DNA of 64,000 bases from Paenibacillus endophyticus (GTDB lineage: Bacteria; Bacillota; Bacilli; Paenibacillales; Paenibacillaceae), in contig NZ_JACHXW010000001.1 of assembly GCF_014192395.1 (NCBI RefSeq), positions 248,001-312,000 of the forward strand, given 5' to 3'. The position numbers and the translations under genes were made by a program. Every line of letters starts with the position of its first letter. Positions within the stretch are counted from its first letter, which is position 1. Below the pieces are notes generated by a model. The model was not told the DNA's origin. It searched no databases and was given only the letters and a program-made list of their open reading frames with translations. Positions 7,405 through 16,041 of the stretch are shown piece after piece.

Positions 7405-8691
7405 ATGAAGCCGGTTAAAGTAGGTTTATTAGGTCTTGGAACTGTAGGAACAGGCGTCGTTCGCATCGTGGAAGGCCATCAGGAGGATCTTGCAAGCCAA
7501 GTAGGCTCGCCGATCGTGATTGAAAAGGTGCTCGTGCAAAACAAAAACAAAGCACGCAATATCGCAATCGATCAGGATAAGCTCACGGAGGATCCTTGGG
7601 ATATTATTAGACATCCCGACATCGACGTTATCGTTGAGGTTATGGGCGGTATCGGGCTCACGAAGGAATACATTCTAGAAGCGCTTGCGCTTGGCAAGCA
7701 TGTTGTAACGGCGAACAAGGATTTGATGGCGCTGCATGGTCCGGAAATACTTGCAAAAGCACAGGAGAATCGCTGTGATATCATGTATGAGGCAAGCGTT
7801 GCCGGAGGCATTCCGATCATCCGTACGCTCGTTGAAGGTTTTTCTTCCGATCGGATAAACAAAATCATGGGTATCGTTAACGGTACAACAAACTTCATTC
7901 TGACAAAAATGAGCCAGGAGGGTGCATCCTATCTGGATGTGCTAAAGGAAGCTCAGGAGCTCGGCTATGCGGAATCCGATCCGACATCGGATGTCGAAGG
8001 TCTTGACGCAGCCCGGAAAATGACGATTCTTGCAACGATCGGTTTCCGCGCCAATGTAGCGCTGGAGGACGTGTCGGTTCAAGGCATATCTTCCGTTACG
8101 AAAGAGGATATCTTGTATGCAAAGCGTCTAGGCTACGAAGTGAAGCTGCTAGGTATCGCAGAGCGTCAGGATGATCTAATCAGCATTAGCGTACAGCCGA
8201 CAATGGTTAAGCAATCTCATCCGATAGCGTCGGTAAACGGCGTGTTCAATGCGGTTTATGTATATGGCGAAGCGGTTGGCGAGACGATGTTCTACGGCGC
8301 CGGCGCCGGTGAACTTCCAACTGCAACTTCAATCGTGTCTGATTTGGTTGCTGTCGTGAAAAACCTGAAGCTAGGCGTTAACGGGATGCAAGGCAGCCTA
8401 GCCTATAAAGAGAAGAAGCTTAAGACAGATGATCAGATTTCGTCCAAGTATTTCTTGCTTTTGAAAGTAGCAGACCGCGCTGGCGTACTGGCACGGATTA
8501 CACAGGTATTCGCTGATTTTGAAGTAAGCCTGGAGTCTGTGCTGCAGCAGCCGACCCCGTCTAATCCTGAGGCGGAAATTATCATTATTACTCATGACGC
8601 GAATAAAGCAGCTATTCAGAAAGTACTGGCTACTTTCGAATCGCTTGAAGTGGTTCATAAAGTGAAAAGCGTATACCGCGTAGAAGGGTAA
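7405..8691 (+). CDS. hom: Homoserine dehydrogenase
   Basis: NAD(P)H-dependent reduction of aspartate semialdehyde to homoserine, the branch point to threonine, methionine and isoleucine. The 428-residue protein has an N-terminal Rossmann motif GLGTVGTGV (about residues 10-18), the conserved catalytic region GIVNGTTNFILTKM, and YAESDPTSDVEGLDAARK. A C-terminal ACT domain (about 350-428, VADRAGVLARITQVFADF) suggests threonine feedback. ATG follows GGAGGGT; the gene lies 24 bases after pheB and 4 bases before thrB. Confidence 0.97.
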   Translation: MKPVKVGLLGLGTVGTGVVRIVEGHQEDLASQVGSPIVIEKVLVQNKNKARNIAIDQDKLTEDPWDIIRHPDIDVIVEVMGGIGLTKEYILEALALGKHVVTANKDLMALHGPEILAKAQENRCDIMYEASVAGGIPIIRTLVEGFSSDRINKIMGIVNGTTNFILTKMSQEGASYLDVLKEAQELGYAESDPTSDVEGLDAARKMTILATIGFRANVALEDVSVQGISSVTKEDILYAKRLGYEVKLLGIAERQDDLISISVQPTMVKQSHPIASVNGVFNAVYVYGEAVGETMFYGAGAGELPTATSIVSDLVAVVKNLKLGVNGMQGSLAYKEKKLKTDDQISSKYFLLLKVADRAGVLARITQVFADFEVSLESVLQQPTPSNPEAEIIIITHDANKAAIQKVLATFESLEVVHKVKSVYRVEG

Positions 8692-8695
8692 GATC

Positions 8696-9667
8696 ATGAA
8701 TAATCGCAGAGTTATTGTAAGAGTACCGGCAAGCACGGCTAATTTGGGTCCTGGCTTCGATACGCTGGGAATGGCGCTCTCGCTGTATGCATGGATTGAG
8801 CTCCGGGTCAGTGAACAAACCGAATACCAATTCTATGGCGATCAAATGCGGGGTTTGCCGAAAGACAAGTCGAATTTAATCTACAAAGTGGCGCAGCTTG
8901 TATTCAAAGAAGCGGGCGTCCAAGTGCCTGAACTATCGATTTCGATGCACAGCGACATTCCGCTGACTCGCGGACTTGGCAGCAGCGCATCAGCGATTGT
9001 AGGAGCTCTCGTAGCGGCGAATGCGCTAATCGGTAGCCCATTGACGGACGATAAGCTGTTTCAGATGGCAACGGCTTTAGAAGGCCATCCTGACAATGTA
9101 GGCGCATCTATGTTCGGCGGTATCGTTGTCTCTGCTTGGGACGGGGAGCGCGCGGACTATATTCGCCTGGAGCCGGATCCACGGCTGAAGACGCTTGTAG
9201 CGATCCCGGCCTTCCAGCTGTCGACGGAGAAAGCGCGCCATGCGCTGCCGACGCAGCTATCGATGGCCGACGCGGTGTACAATGTCGGCCGCAGCTCTTT
9301 GCTTGTCGCCGCGCTTGCAAGCGGCGAGCTTGGCATGATCCGCCATGCGATGAAGGACAGGCTGCACCAGCCTTACCGTGCAGCATTGATTCCCGGCATG
9401 GCGACGATTCTGGAGCGCGCGGTTGAATATGGCGCGCTGGGCGCTGCGCTAAGCGGAGCTGGACCGACGCTGATTGCTTTTGTGGACGACAAGGCAGGGG
9501 ATGCTGATGCATTGGAGCCGTTTCTGCTGGAGACACTCAAGCAGGAAGGCATTGAGGCTAGAACATTATGGCTAGCGCCTGCCGTTCTAGGCCCTCGAAT
9601 TACGGTTGAGGATATATCGAAGCAGCCTGCGGTTCCTCTTCCTGAACGAATTAAAGGAGAAGTGTAG
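8696..9667 (+). CDS. thrB: Homoserine kinase (GHMP family)
   Basis: Phosphorylates homoserine to O-phosphohomoserine for threonine synthesis. At 323 residues it has the normal length. The N-terminus VPASTANLGPGFDTLGMAL, the ATP-binding GHMP motif PLTRGLGSSASAIVGAL and the C-terminal GAALSGAGPT motif are all present. It starts 4 bases after hom and ends 2 bases before pheA. thrC, the next step, is not in the window. Confidence 0.96.
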   Translation: MNNRRVIVRVPASTANLGPGFDTLGMALSLYAWIELRVSEQTEYQFYGDQMRGLPKDKSNLIYKVAQLVFKEAGVQVPELSISMHSDIPLTRGLGSSASAIVGALVAANALIGSPLTDDKLFQMATALEGHPDNVGASMFGGIVVSAWDGERADYIRLEPDPRLKTLVAIPAFQLSTEKARHALPTQLSMADAVYNVGRSSLLVAALASGELGMIRHAMKDRLHQPYRAALIPGMATILERAVEYGALGAALSGAGPTLIAFVDDKAGDADALEPFLLETLKQEGIEARTLWLAPAVLGPRITVEDISKQPAVPLPERIKGEV

Positions 9668-9669
9668 GT

Positions 9670-10539
9670 ATGAAAACGATTGCGGTTTTACCTGCCGGCT
9701 CGGTATCGGATGAGGCGGCTAGATACTTTTTTGGCGGTGAGCAGATCGATTGGAAGTATCATAGGCTCATCTCGGATGTGTTTCTATCCACGGTTAATGG
9801 AATTAGTGAGTACAGCATTATTCCGATCGAGAATACGATAGAGGGTTCTGTGAGCTTACATATGGATTGGCTTGTGCATGAGGTCGATATTCCGATACAA
9901 GCAGAGTGGGTCTATCCATCCATCCAGAATTTAATTGGCCGTCAAGCCGAAGCGCAAGGCGCTGAGGGTGCTGTAGATTATTCAAAAATTACGAAGGTCA
10001 TCAGCCATCCTGTTGCGATCGCGCAATGCTTGCAGTTTTTGCGAACCAATCTTCCTCACGCGGTGACGGAGCATGTCAGCAGTACGGCCGAGGGTGTTCG
10101 AATCGTGCAGAACAATCCGAATGCCGGCTGGGCGGCGATTGGCACCAAGACAGCTGCAGCGAATGAGAAGCTGGATGTTATCGCTAGCGAGATTACCGAT
10201 CATGACAACAACTATACCCGGTTTTTGCTTGTTGGCTCGGAGCCTTACACGGCTAGGCAATCGGATAAATTCAAAACGAGCATATTGGTTACGCTGCCCG
10301 AGGATTACCCAGGTGCGCTTCATCAAGTGCTTGCAGCTTTTGCATGGCGCAAAATCAACTTATCCCGTATTGAGTCGCGTCCGACAAAGAAAAAGCTAGG
10401 CAATTATTATTTCTTTATCGATATCGACATGGCGCTCGACACGGTTCTGTTGCCGTCCGCACTGCAGGAAATTGAAGCAATCGGCTGTCAGGTTCGCGTG
10501 CTGGGAAGCTATCCAAGCTTTATTGAGTTCAAAAAATAG
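9670..10539 (+). CDS. pheA: Prephenate dehydratase
   Basis: Converts prephenate to phenylpyruvate for phenylalanine synthesis. The 289-residue protein has the PDT domain (IIPIENTIEGSVSLHMDWL, then the catalytic TRF motif in NNYTRFLLVG). A C-terminal ACT domain follows, with the phenylalanine-binding signatures GALHQVL and ESRP (about residues 215-285). The N-terminal motif reads LPAGSVSDEAA rather than the common GPxGTFSEEAA. ATG at 9670 lies 2 bases after thrB. The gene is closed by a hairpin terminator. Confidence 0.95.
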   Translation: MKTIAVLPAGSVSDEAARYFFGGEQIDWKYHRLISDVFLSTVNGISEYSIIPIENTIEGSVSLHMDWLVHEVDIPIQAEWVYPSIQNLIGRQAEAQGAEGAVDYSKITKVISHPVAIAQCLQFLRTNLPHAVTEHVSSTAEGVRIVQNNPNAGWAAIGTKTAAANEKLDVIASEITDHDNNYTRFLLVGSEPYTARQSDKFKTSILVTLPEDYPGALHQVLAAFAWRKINLSRIESRPTKKKLGNYYFFIDIDMALDTVLLPSALQEIEAIGCQVRVLGSYPSFIEFKK

Positions 10540-10572
10540 AACGTACGCATAATGGAGCATTAAACAGCAGCT

Positions 10573-10612
10573 AGCCGTGTTCACTCTTAGGAGTGATCTC
10601 GGCTTTTTTACT
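10573..10612 (+). terminator. Intrinsic terminator after pheA
   Basis: Outer stem AGCCG/CGGCT and inner stem CACTC/GAGTG with a TTAG loop are followed by TTTTTTA. Confidence 0.8.
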
Positions 10613-10725
10613 ATTTTTTTTGTGAAAGTGGAGACACTCGCCCATATTCTGCATAGGATGTAAGGATTGATAATAGGCATAAGCAGTGCCATGTTATTCA
10701 GAACGTGACAGGAGGGTAACGGCGA

Positions 10726-12489
10726 GTGAAAATCCATATTGTAAAAAAGGGCGACAGCTTATACTCCATCGGCCAGAAGTATAATGTATCGCTCGAAGAG
10801 ATTTTAAAGCTGAACCCGGGTATTACGAACCCGGACGTCATCGATGTAGGAATGAAGCTGAAAATACCATCAAGCCATACTGGCGGTTCAGGCGGCGGAA
10901 TGGACATCATGCATCAGCATATCGTGAAGCAGGGGGATACCCTCTGGAAGCTGTCGAAGGCTTGGGGTGTGCCGCTTGCTGACATGATCAAAGCTAATCC
11001 GCAGCTTAAAAACCCGAATGTGCTGCTTACCGGTGAGGTTGTGAACATCCCTAAGGTGAGCGATCAGGGTCATGGTGGAACCGACGGGCATGGTGCCGGC
11101 CACGGCATGGGCCAAGGTACCGGCGGTGCAGGTTCTCTGCATCCCACATCGATTATGCAAAACGTGCAGGGCTGGGTAGGGAAGCTGTCTACAGCTCCGA
11201 TAACTGGCAAAATACCTACCGGACCGATTGCGGGCAAAACGCCAACGGCGCCAATCGCGCCAGTGCCTGTTGCGCCAATAGCGCCATCCCCCGTTGCTCC
11301 CGTTCAGGAGAAGCCAGTGGCGCCTATCGTGAAGCCCGTGAAACCAGCTCCGCTGCCGGCGCCAAAAGCAGCTGCGGTTGAACCGGCTAAAAAAGCGCTT
11401 CCGATCCAAAAGCCTGTTGAGAAGAAGCTGCAGCCTATTCATTCGGAATATAAGCCTAATGTCGATTTATTTAAGCAGTATGGGATACCTGCTACCGAAG
11501 CGTTATCACTATACGATCTTCCCAAAGCGCCTGAAGCCGTATCTCCTGTCCAGCAACAGCCTGCATATGGCGGATATGGTTATGGCGGCCATTCCATGGC
11601 AATGCCGGCACAAACCGGGCATGGTTACGGCTATGGCGGCTGGCAGCAGCCGGTTCCCTTCGGAAGCACGGTAAGCCCGCTAGGGGATAGTAATGAAGTG
11701 CCGTTCGACTGTCCTCCAGGCACAGTATTTGTTGGCAGTTATCCGTCTCCTTCAACGATGCCGATGGCGGCAGGGCCTGGCTGGGGATATGGTTATCCTG
11801 GCGTAAATCCGCTCCAGCAGGATGCAAGCGAGAACAGCCAAATGGTGGCGGGAGCTTCGGCAATGCCGAACCAAGGAATGGTGTCGCCGCTTGCGATGCA
11901 GCCAAACCAAGGAATGGTGTCGCCGCTTGCGATGCAGCCGAACCAAGGAATGGTGTCGCCTCTTGCGATGCAGCCAAACCAAGGAATGGTGTCGCCGCTT
12001 GCAATGCAGCCAAACCAAGGAATGGTGTCGCCGCTAGCGATGCAGCCAAACCAAGGAATGGTGTCGCCGCTTGCAATGCATCCGAACCAAGGAATGGTGT
12101 CGCCGCATGCGATGCATCCGAACCAAGGCTTTATATCGCCATCAAATATGCAACCTGATTATGGTTATGGCTATGGCGGCCATGGCATGGTTATGCCGGC
12201 GCAAGCTCAGCATGATGGAGGGTACGGGTATGGATATGGCTATCCAGCCTATCCGCCATATCCAGGCTGGCCGCAAACGGCAGGTGCTAATGATGCCAAT
12301 CAAGCGGATTGCGGATGCAAAGGTAACCGTTCGGATCAAAATGCGGCAAAGCAGGCAGAGCCCGAGCTTGATAAACCCGTGAAAATAGTCGTACAGCGGA
12401 AAAACACGAAGAAGGCGGTAATTAGGACAGTATCTTCACGACCTAATAAAACGAAAAATCGTGGAAATCAGCCGTGGCTTAATCGTTAA
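10726..12489 (+). CDS. safA: SafA-like spore coat assembly protein with two LysM domains and 12-residue repeats
   Basis: SafA is a hub for inner spore-coat assembly; LysM domains bind peptidoglycan. The 587-residue protein has LysM 1 at about 1-45 (VKKGDSLYSIGQKYNVSLEEILKLNP cut at the core), a Gly-rich linker and LysM 2 at about 66-108 (IVKQGDTLWKLSKAWGVP). A Pro/Ala/Val-rich stretch (about 160-240) and Gly/Tyr-rich segments follow. Eight tandem units of NQGMVSPLAMQP (residues ~382-477) precede a basic C-terminus. GTG at 10726 follows GGAGGGT. It is longer than B. subtilis SafA (387 residues). The neighbour bofC supports a sporulation role. LysM identity is firm; the SafA name rests on architecture and location. 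Confidence 0.78.
   Translation: MKIHIVKKGDSLYSIGQKYNVSLEEILKLNPGITNPDVIDVGMKLKIPSSHTGGSGGGMDIMHQHIVKQGDTLWKLSKAWGVPLADMIKANPQLKNPNVLLTGEVVNIPKVSDQGHGGTDGHGAGHGMGQGTGGAGSLHPTSIMQNVQGWVGKLSTAPITGKIPTGPIAGKTPTAPIAPVPVAPIAPSPVAPVQEKPVAPIVKPVKPAPLPAPKAAAVEPAKKALPIQKPVEKKLQPIHSEYKPNVDLFKQYGIPATEALSLYDLPKAPEAVSPVQQQPAYGGYGYGGHSMAMPAQTGHGYGYGGWQQPVPFGSTVSPLGDSNEVPFDCPPGTVFVGSYPSPSTMPMAAGPGWGYGYPGVNPLQQDASENSQMVAGASAMPNQGMVSPLAMQPNQGMVSPLAMQPNQGMVSPLAMQPNQGMVSPLAMQPNQGMVSPLAMQPNQGMVSPLAMHPNQGMVSPHAMHPNQGFISPSNMQPDYGYGYGGHGMVMPAQAQHDGGYGYGYGYPAYPPYPGWPQTAGANDANQADCGCKGNRSDQNAAKQAEPELDKPVKIVVQRKNTKKAVIRTVSSRPNKTKNRGNQPWLNR
11869..12156 (+). repeat. Eight in-frame 36-bp tandem repeats in the SafA-like gene
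   Basis: Eight consecutive 36-bp units encode NQGMVSPLAMQP (five copies exact at protein level), then variants ending MHP, PHAMHP and NQGFISPSNMQP. Near-identity at DNA level with a few third-position changes points to recent slippage-driven expansion. The last units are the most diverged. Confidence 0.97.
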
Positions 12490-12502
12490 TTCAAGGGGGA
12501 TA

Positions 12503-12540
12503 CCTCCAATGGTTGCCATCAACCATTGGGGGTTTTCTTG
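12503..12540 (+). terminator. Intrinsic terminator after the SafA-like gene
   Basis: A 13-bp stem (CCTCCAATGGTTG with CAACCATTGGGGG, one G-U pair) with a CCAT loop is followed by TTTTCTTGTTTTTT. Confidence 0.92.
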
Positions 12541-12604
12541 TTTTTTGTATATTTATCTATTACTGGCGCATACTATCAAAAAATATAATGAAGGGGTCTT
12601 CCCT

Positions 12605-13240
12605 ATGATGGAATTCAGCCTTTGGAAAAACTTAAAAAGGCAGCTCAGAAGAAAACGCCGGCCGACATGGAGTTTAGGGGCAATCATCCCTTTCTTGCTG
12701 GCAGGCGGGCTTTTACTTGCCGAAGCTGAGCCTGTGCTGGCAGCGCCGGATATCTCCACAGAAGAAAGCATTATCCATAGGCTTGAGAACGAAAAGAGCC
12801 CGTATGCGGTGGAACTGCATCGCGTTTATGTATGCGGCGAGGAAACGAAGCCCCTCGGCCGAATGATGAGTAAGCAAGTTGCAAAGCTTTTGCTGGGTCA
12901 CCCAGAGTGGAAGGCGGAGCTGGATGTATCGAATAGCTTGGTCCGTGTTGAGCAGCACATAGAGGATTTATCCGAGCATTGCAAGGCGAACGCGTATATG
13001 GGTGTGGACAAGCAGGGGAATTTGAATCTTTATGATGGGATCCCCAAAAAAGAAAAGGTTGTGCGCACCTTTTTTCAGCTGGATGTACGTTATATGGAGA
13101 GCAGCCTTCCGCAGGACAAGCTTGATCAGATTACTAAAGGTATCCGTATTAGTGATATCGAAGAGTATAACAGCGTGCTATCCACTTTTAGCGATTATGC
13201 CATCGAGCAAAACCAGAAGGTTATGCAACCCGCCTATTAG
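12605..13240 (+). CDS. bofC: BofC, forespore checkpoint protein
   Basis: BofC is a secreted forespore protein that restrains the SpoIVB protease and so delays sigma-K activation. The protein is 211 residues from ATG 12605, which follows GAAGGGG. A basic N-terminus and hydrophobic core (IIPFLLAGGLLLAEAEPVLAAP) form a signal peptide to about residue 45. The mature part has the BofC features VELHRVYVCGEETK and YMGVDKQGNLNLYDGIPKKEKVVRTFFQLD, as well as KGIRISDIEEYNSVLSTF. A longer upstream ORF exists but has no ribosome site. It complements spoIVFA/spoIVFB at the left of the window. Confidence 0.93.
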   Translation: MMEFSLWKNLKRQLRRKRRPTWSLGAIIPFLLAGGLLLAEAEPVLAAPDISTEESIIHRLENEKSPYAVELHRVYVCGEETKPLGRMMSKQVAKLLLGHPEWKAELDVSNSLVRVEQHIEDLSEHCKANAYMGVDKQGNLNLYDGIPKKEKVVRTFFQLDVRYMESSLPQDKLDQITKGIRISDIEEYNSVLSTFSDYAIEQNQKVMQPAY

Positions 13241-13263
13241 GCTAAGAACAGGAAGGAAAGAGA

Positions 13264-13291
13264 GGCTGCGCAGCGATGCGCGGCCTTATTT
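13264..13291 (+). terminator. Probable terminator after bofC
   Basis: The 8-bp stem GGCTGCGC/GCGCGGCC with a 6-nt loop is followed by the short tail TTATTTG. Confidence 0.65.
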
Positions 13292-13324
13292 GTATGGGCT
13301 GAAAGCCGAAATATCAAACGCGCG

Positions 13325-13353
13325 TTCTCATTCCTCCTATCTTTTGCTATAAT
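13325..13353 (+). promoter_or_regulatory. Possible promoter for ruvCAB
   Basis: A perfect TATAAT at 13348-13353 has a weak -35 (TTCTCA, 13325-13330) at 17-base spacing, about 58 bases before ruvC. Confidence 0.45.
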
Positions 13354-13411
13354 AGACGAAGCAACTTTCAGCGATTGCGCTGATTAGCAAGTTATTTGAG
13401 GAGATGGGCGT

Positions 13412-13915
13412 TTGCGCGTTCTTGGGATTGACCCTGGCTATGCCATAGTTGGATTCGGATTTATAGATAAGATCGGCCACAAGCTTACGCCTGTTCAATA
13501 TGGCGCGATTCTGACGGAAGCTCATACCCCTGCCGAGCAGCGATTGCTGCAGGTGTATGAGTCCGCGGGCGCGTTGATGGATAAATATAAGCCGGATACC
13601 GTCGGCGTGGAGAAGCTGTTTTTTAACCGGAACGTAACCACTGCCTTTGATGTCGCACAGGCTAGGGGAGCGATTATCTTGGCTGCTGCCCAGCGGGGCC
13701 TCCCCATTGGCGAATATACGCCGCTTCAGGTGAAGCAGGCCGTTGTCGGATATGGCAAAGCAGAGAAGAAGCAAGTGCAGGAGATGGTCAAAATGTTTCT
13801 GAAGCTATCGGCAGTACCGAAGCCGGATGATGTGGCCGATGCTCTTGCCGTGGCCATTTGCCATGCGCATTCGTTCGTTCTGAATCAAAAAATAAGCGAG
13901 GTGAAGCGTTCGTGA
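13412..13915 (+). CDS. ruvC: Holliday junction resolvase RuvC
   Basis: Endonuclease that resolves Holliday junctions with RuvAB. At 167 residues it has the usual length. Acidic catalytic residues occur in the expected places: Asp of GIDPG at the N-terminus, Glu of GVEKLFFNRN, and the C-terminal KPDDVADALAVAICH. The start is TTG at 13412 after GAGGAGATGG; the nearby ATG is out of frame. Its stop overlaps the ruvA start (GTGA). Confidence 0.97.
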   Translation: MRVLGIDPGYAIVGFGFIDKIGHKLTPVQYGAILTEAHTPAEQRLLQVYESAGALMDKYKPDTVGVEKLFFNRNVTTAFDVAQARGAIILAAAQRGLPIGEYTPLQVKQAVVGYGKAEKKQVQEMVKMFLKLSAVPKPDDVADALAVAICHAHSFVLNQKISEVKRS

Positions 13916-14547
13916 TTGATTTTTTAAGAGGCAATGTCGTTCATCTGGAAACCGAATATATCGTTCTGGATGTTCGAGACACCGGCTATCGCGTGTTTAC
14001 ACCGAATCCTTATGCTTTCGCAAAAAAGGAAGAACCCGTAACCGTATATATTCACCATAGTGTTCGCGAAGATGCGATCCTTTTGTTCGGCTTCGAGACT
14101 AGAGAAGAGCAGGCCCTATTCCGCAAGCTGCTTGAGGTATCGGGCATCGGTCCCCGCGTAGCGCTTGGCATTCTTTCAGGGGGAAGGCCGGACGCCGTTA
14201 TTGCGGCCATTCAGCAGGAAAACATCGCTTTCCTTACGAAGCTTCCCGGCATTGGCAAAAAGACCGCACAGCGAATGATTCTGGATCTGAAAGACAAGCT
14301 GATCGGCGCAGGCTTGGACGGAGGCTTGCTTACGGCGGCAGGCATAGCGCTTGATCTTACTTCGAGCAGGCATTCCGGTCAAGGAGCTGGCACCGCTTGG
14401 CAGGAAGCCAGAGAGGGGCTTGCGGCTCTCGGCTATACGGCAGCAGAGTTGGATAAAGCATGGTTGGGCCTGCAGCATAGCGCAACGGCGGAGGAATCCG
14501 TTGATTCCTTAATGAAGCGGGCGCTTCAGCAGCTGTTCAAAGGGTAA
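13912..14547 (+). CDS. ruvA: Holliday junction branch migration protein RuvA
   Basis: Junction-binding subunit that loads RuvB. The protein is 211 residues from GTG 13912, overlapping the ruvC stop by 4 bases. The N-terminal OB domain (MIDFLRGNVVHLETEYIVLDV) is followed by paired helix-hairpin-helix motifs (LLEVSGIGPRVALGIL and LTKLPGIGKKTAQRMILDL) and a C-terminal RuvB-interacting domain (AREGLAALGYTAAELDKAW). Confidence 0.97.
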   Translation: MIDFLRGNVVHLETEYIVLDVRDTGYRVFTPNPYAFAKKEEPVTVYIHHSVREDAILLFGFETREEQALFRKLLEVSGIGPRVALGILSGGRPDAVIAAIQQENIAFLTKLPGIGKKTAQRMILDLKDKLIGAGLDGGLLTAAGIALDLTSSRHSGQGAGTAWQEAREGLAALGYTAAELDKAWLGLQHSATAEESVDSLMKRALQQLFKG

Positions 14548-14566
14548 CGGAAGGAGATAAAGGCAA

Positions 14567-15568
14567 ATGGATGATCGAATCATTTCCGCCAACCTGATGA
14601 TGGAAGACCAGGCGGTTGAGCTCAGCCTGCGTCCACGCTATCTGGCCGAATATATCGGGCAATCGAAGGCAAAGGAAAATTTGAAGGTGTACATCGAAGC
14701 AGCGAAGCTGCGCAAGGAAGCGCTGGATCATGTCCTATTGTATGGGCCGCCGGGACTTGGCAAAACGACGCTATCGAATATTATTGCTAACGAGCTTGGC
14801 GTCAGTCTGCGAACGACATCCGGGCCCGCGATCGAACGGCCTGGCGATCTTGCTGCATTGCTGACGAATTTGCAGGAGGGCGACGTACTGTTTATTGACG
14901 AAATTCATCGCCTGCACCGGACGGTAGAGGAAGTCTTGTATCCGGCGATGGAAGACTTCGCTCTGGATATCATGATTGGGAAAGGGCCTAGCGCCCGCTC
15001 TGTAAGGCTGGATTTGCCGCCATTCACGCTTATCGGCGCGACAACTCGGGCAGGCTTGCTATCGGCACCGCTGCGAGACCGTTTCGGTGTCGTAAGCAGA
15101 CTTGAGTTTTATACGATTGATGAATTGGCTTTTATTGTGGCGAGGACAGCTGAGATTCTGAATGTAAGCATAGTCGGGGAAGCTGCCGGGGAGATTGCCA
15201 TGCGGTCGCGGGGGACACCCCGTATTGCGAATCGGCTTCTGAAACGCGTTCGAGACTTTGCACAGGTTCGCGGTGACGGTGTTATTACGCATGATTTAGC
15301 GAGATCCGCGCTAGAGCTGCTGCAGGTAGACCCAATGGGTCTAGATCTGATCGATTTCAAAATGCTCCAAGCCATGATGACGACGTTTGCCGGAAGACCG
15401 GTTGGCCTCGATACCATTGCGGCAACCATCGGGGAAGAAAGTCAAACGATTGAGGATGTCTACGAGCCCTATTTAATGCAGATTGGATTCCTACAGCGGA
15501 CGCCTCGCGGGAGAATCGCGACAGACAGTGCCTATAGGCATTTGGGGCTTCCCATTCCGGGGAGGTAA
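14567..15568 (+). CDS. ruvB: Holliday junction ATP-dependent helicase RuvB
   Basis: AAA+ motor for branch migration. The 333-residue protein has Walker [12 protein letters not shown] near residue 63, Walker [10 protein letters not shown] near 108, sensor [18 protein letters not shown] and a C-terminal winged helix ([21 protein letters not shown]). ATG follows AAGGAGAT. It is the third gene of ruvC-ruvA-ruvB, 19 bases after ruvA. Confidence 0.98.
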   Translation: MDDRIISANLMMEDQAVELSLRPRYLAEYIGQSKAKENLKVYIEAAKLRKEALDHVLLYGPPGLGKTTLSNIIANELGVSLRTTSGPAIERPGDLAALLTNLQEGDVLFIDEIHRLHRTVEEVLYPAMEDFALDIMIGKGPSARSVRLDLPPFTLIGATTRAGLLSAPLRDRFGVVSRLEFYTIDELAFIVARTAEILNVSIVGEAAGEIAMRSRGTPRIANRLLKRVRDFAQVRGDGVITHDLARSALELLQVDPMGLDLIDFKMLQAMMTTFAGRPVGLDTIAATIGEESQTIEDVYEPYLMQIGFLQRTPRGRIATDSAYRHLGLPIPGR

Positions 15569-15573
15569 CAGGA

Positions 15574-16041
15574 ATGGGAAGGAGACGCGGCTTGTACGCT
15601 GAGAAGCTCTATGTTATCTATGACGGGTATTGCAACCTATGCCTTGCTTCCGTAGCTAAGCTGAAGGAACTTCATTCAAAGGCAGACTTGCAATTCATAC
15701 AAATTCAGAAATTGGAAGCAGCTGGAGGCTCGGACGAGCTATTGCCGCGAAGTCCGCAGCTTGATTTTGCAGCGTTATACGAGAAGATGCATGTAGTCGA
15801 TGAACAAGGGAAGCTTTATGCTGGCGCAGACGGCGTTGTTAGGATACTAAGAACGGTAAAAGGTTTTGGCTGGCTGTCCGCCTTCTATCGCATTCCGGGC
15901 ATGAGCCGCATTGCCGATCGCATGTACCGTTTTGTTGCGAACCGAAGATACGAATGGTTTGGCTCGACCGAGCAAAGCTGTTCCATTAACGGCTGTGAAT
16001 TGCCGAAGAGCAGAGAGGAGAGAGACAAACATGGCAAATAA
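15574..16041 (+). CDS. DCC family thiol-disulfide protein (DUF393)
   Basis: Thioredoxin-like family of unproven function, named for its DxxCxxC motif, seen here as YDGYCNLC near residues 15-22. It is 155 residues long. The C-terminal half has WLSAFYRIPGMSRIADRMYRFVANRRYEWFG broken by short loops, typical of DUF393. A CSINGCELP pair lies near the end. It starts 5 bases after ruvB and overlaps the SpoIID-domain gene by 11 bases, so it belongs to the ruv transcript. The redox role is inferred only. Confidence 0.85.
   Translation: MGRRRGLYAEKLYVIYDGYCNLCLASVAKLKELHSKADLQFIQIQKLEAAGGSDELLPRSPQLDFAALYEKMHVVDEQGKLYAGADGVVRILRTVKGFGWLSAFYRIPGMSRIADRMYRFVANRRYEWFGSTEQSCSINGCELPKSREERDKHGK

Noticed and set aside
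10640-10690. Sigma-E-like promoter (CATATTCT) before the SafA-like gene
   Set aside because: No matching -35 element at the right distance, so the -10 match alone is likely chance.
11492-12076. Long minus-strand frames opposite the SafA-like repeats
   Set aside because: They arise from the 36-bp in-frame repeats (period divisible by three keeps all frames open), have no ribosome site and give repetitive translations.
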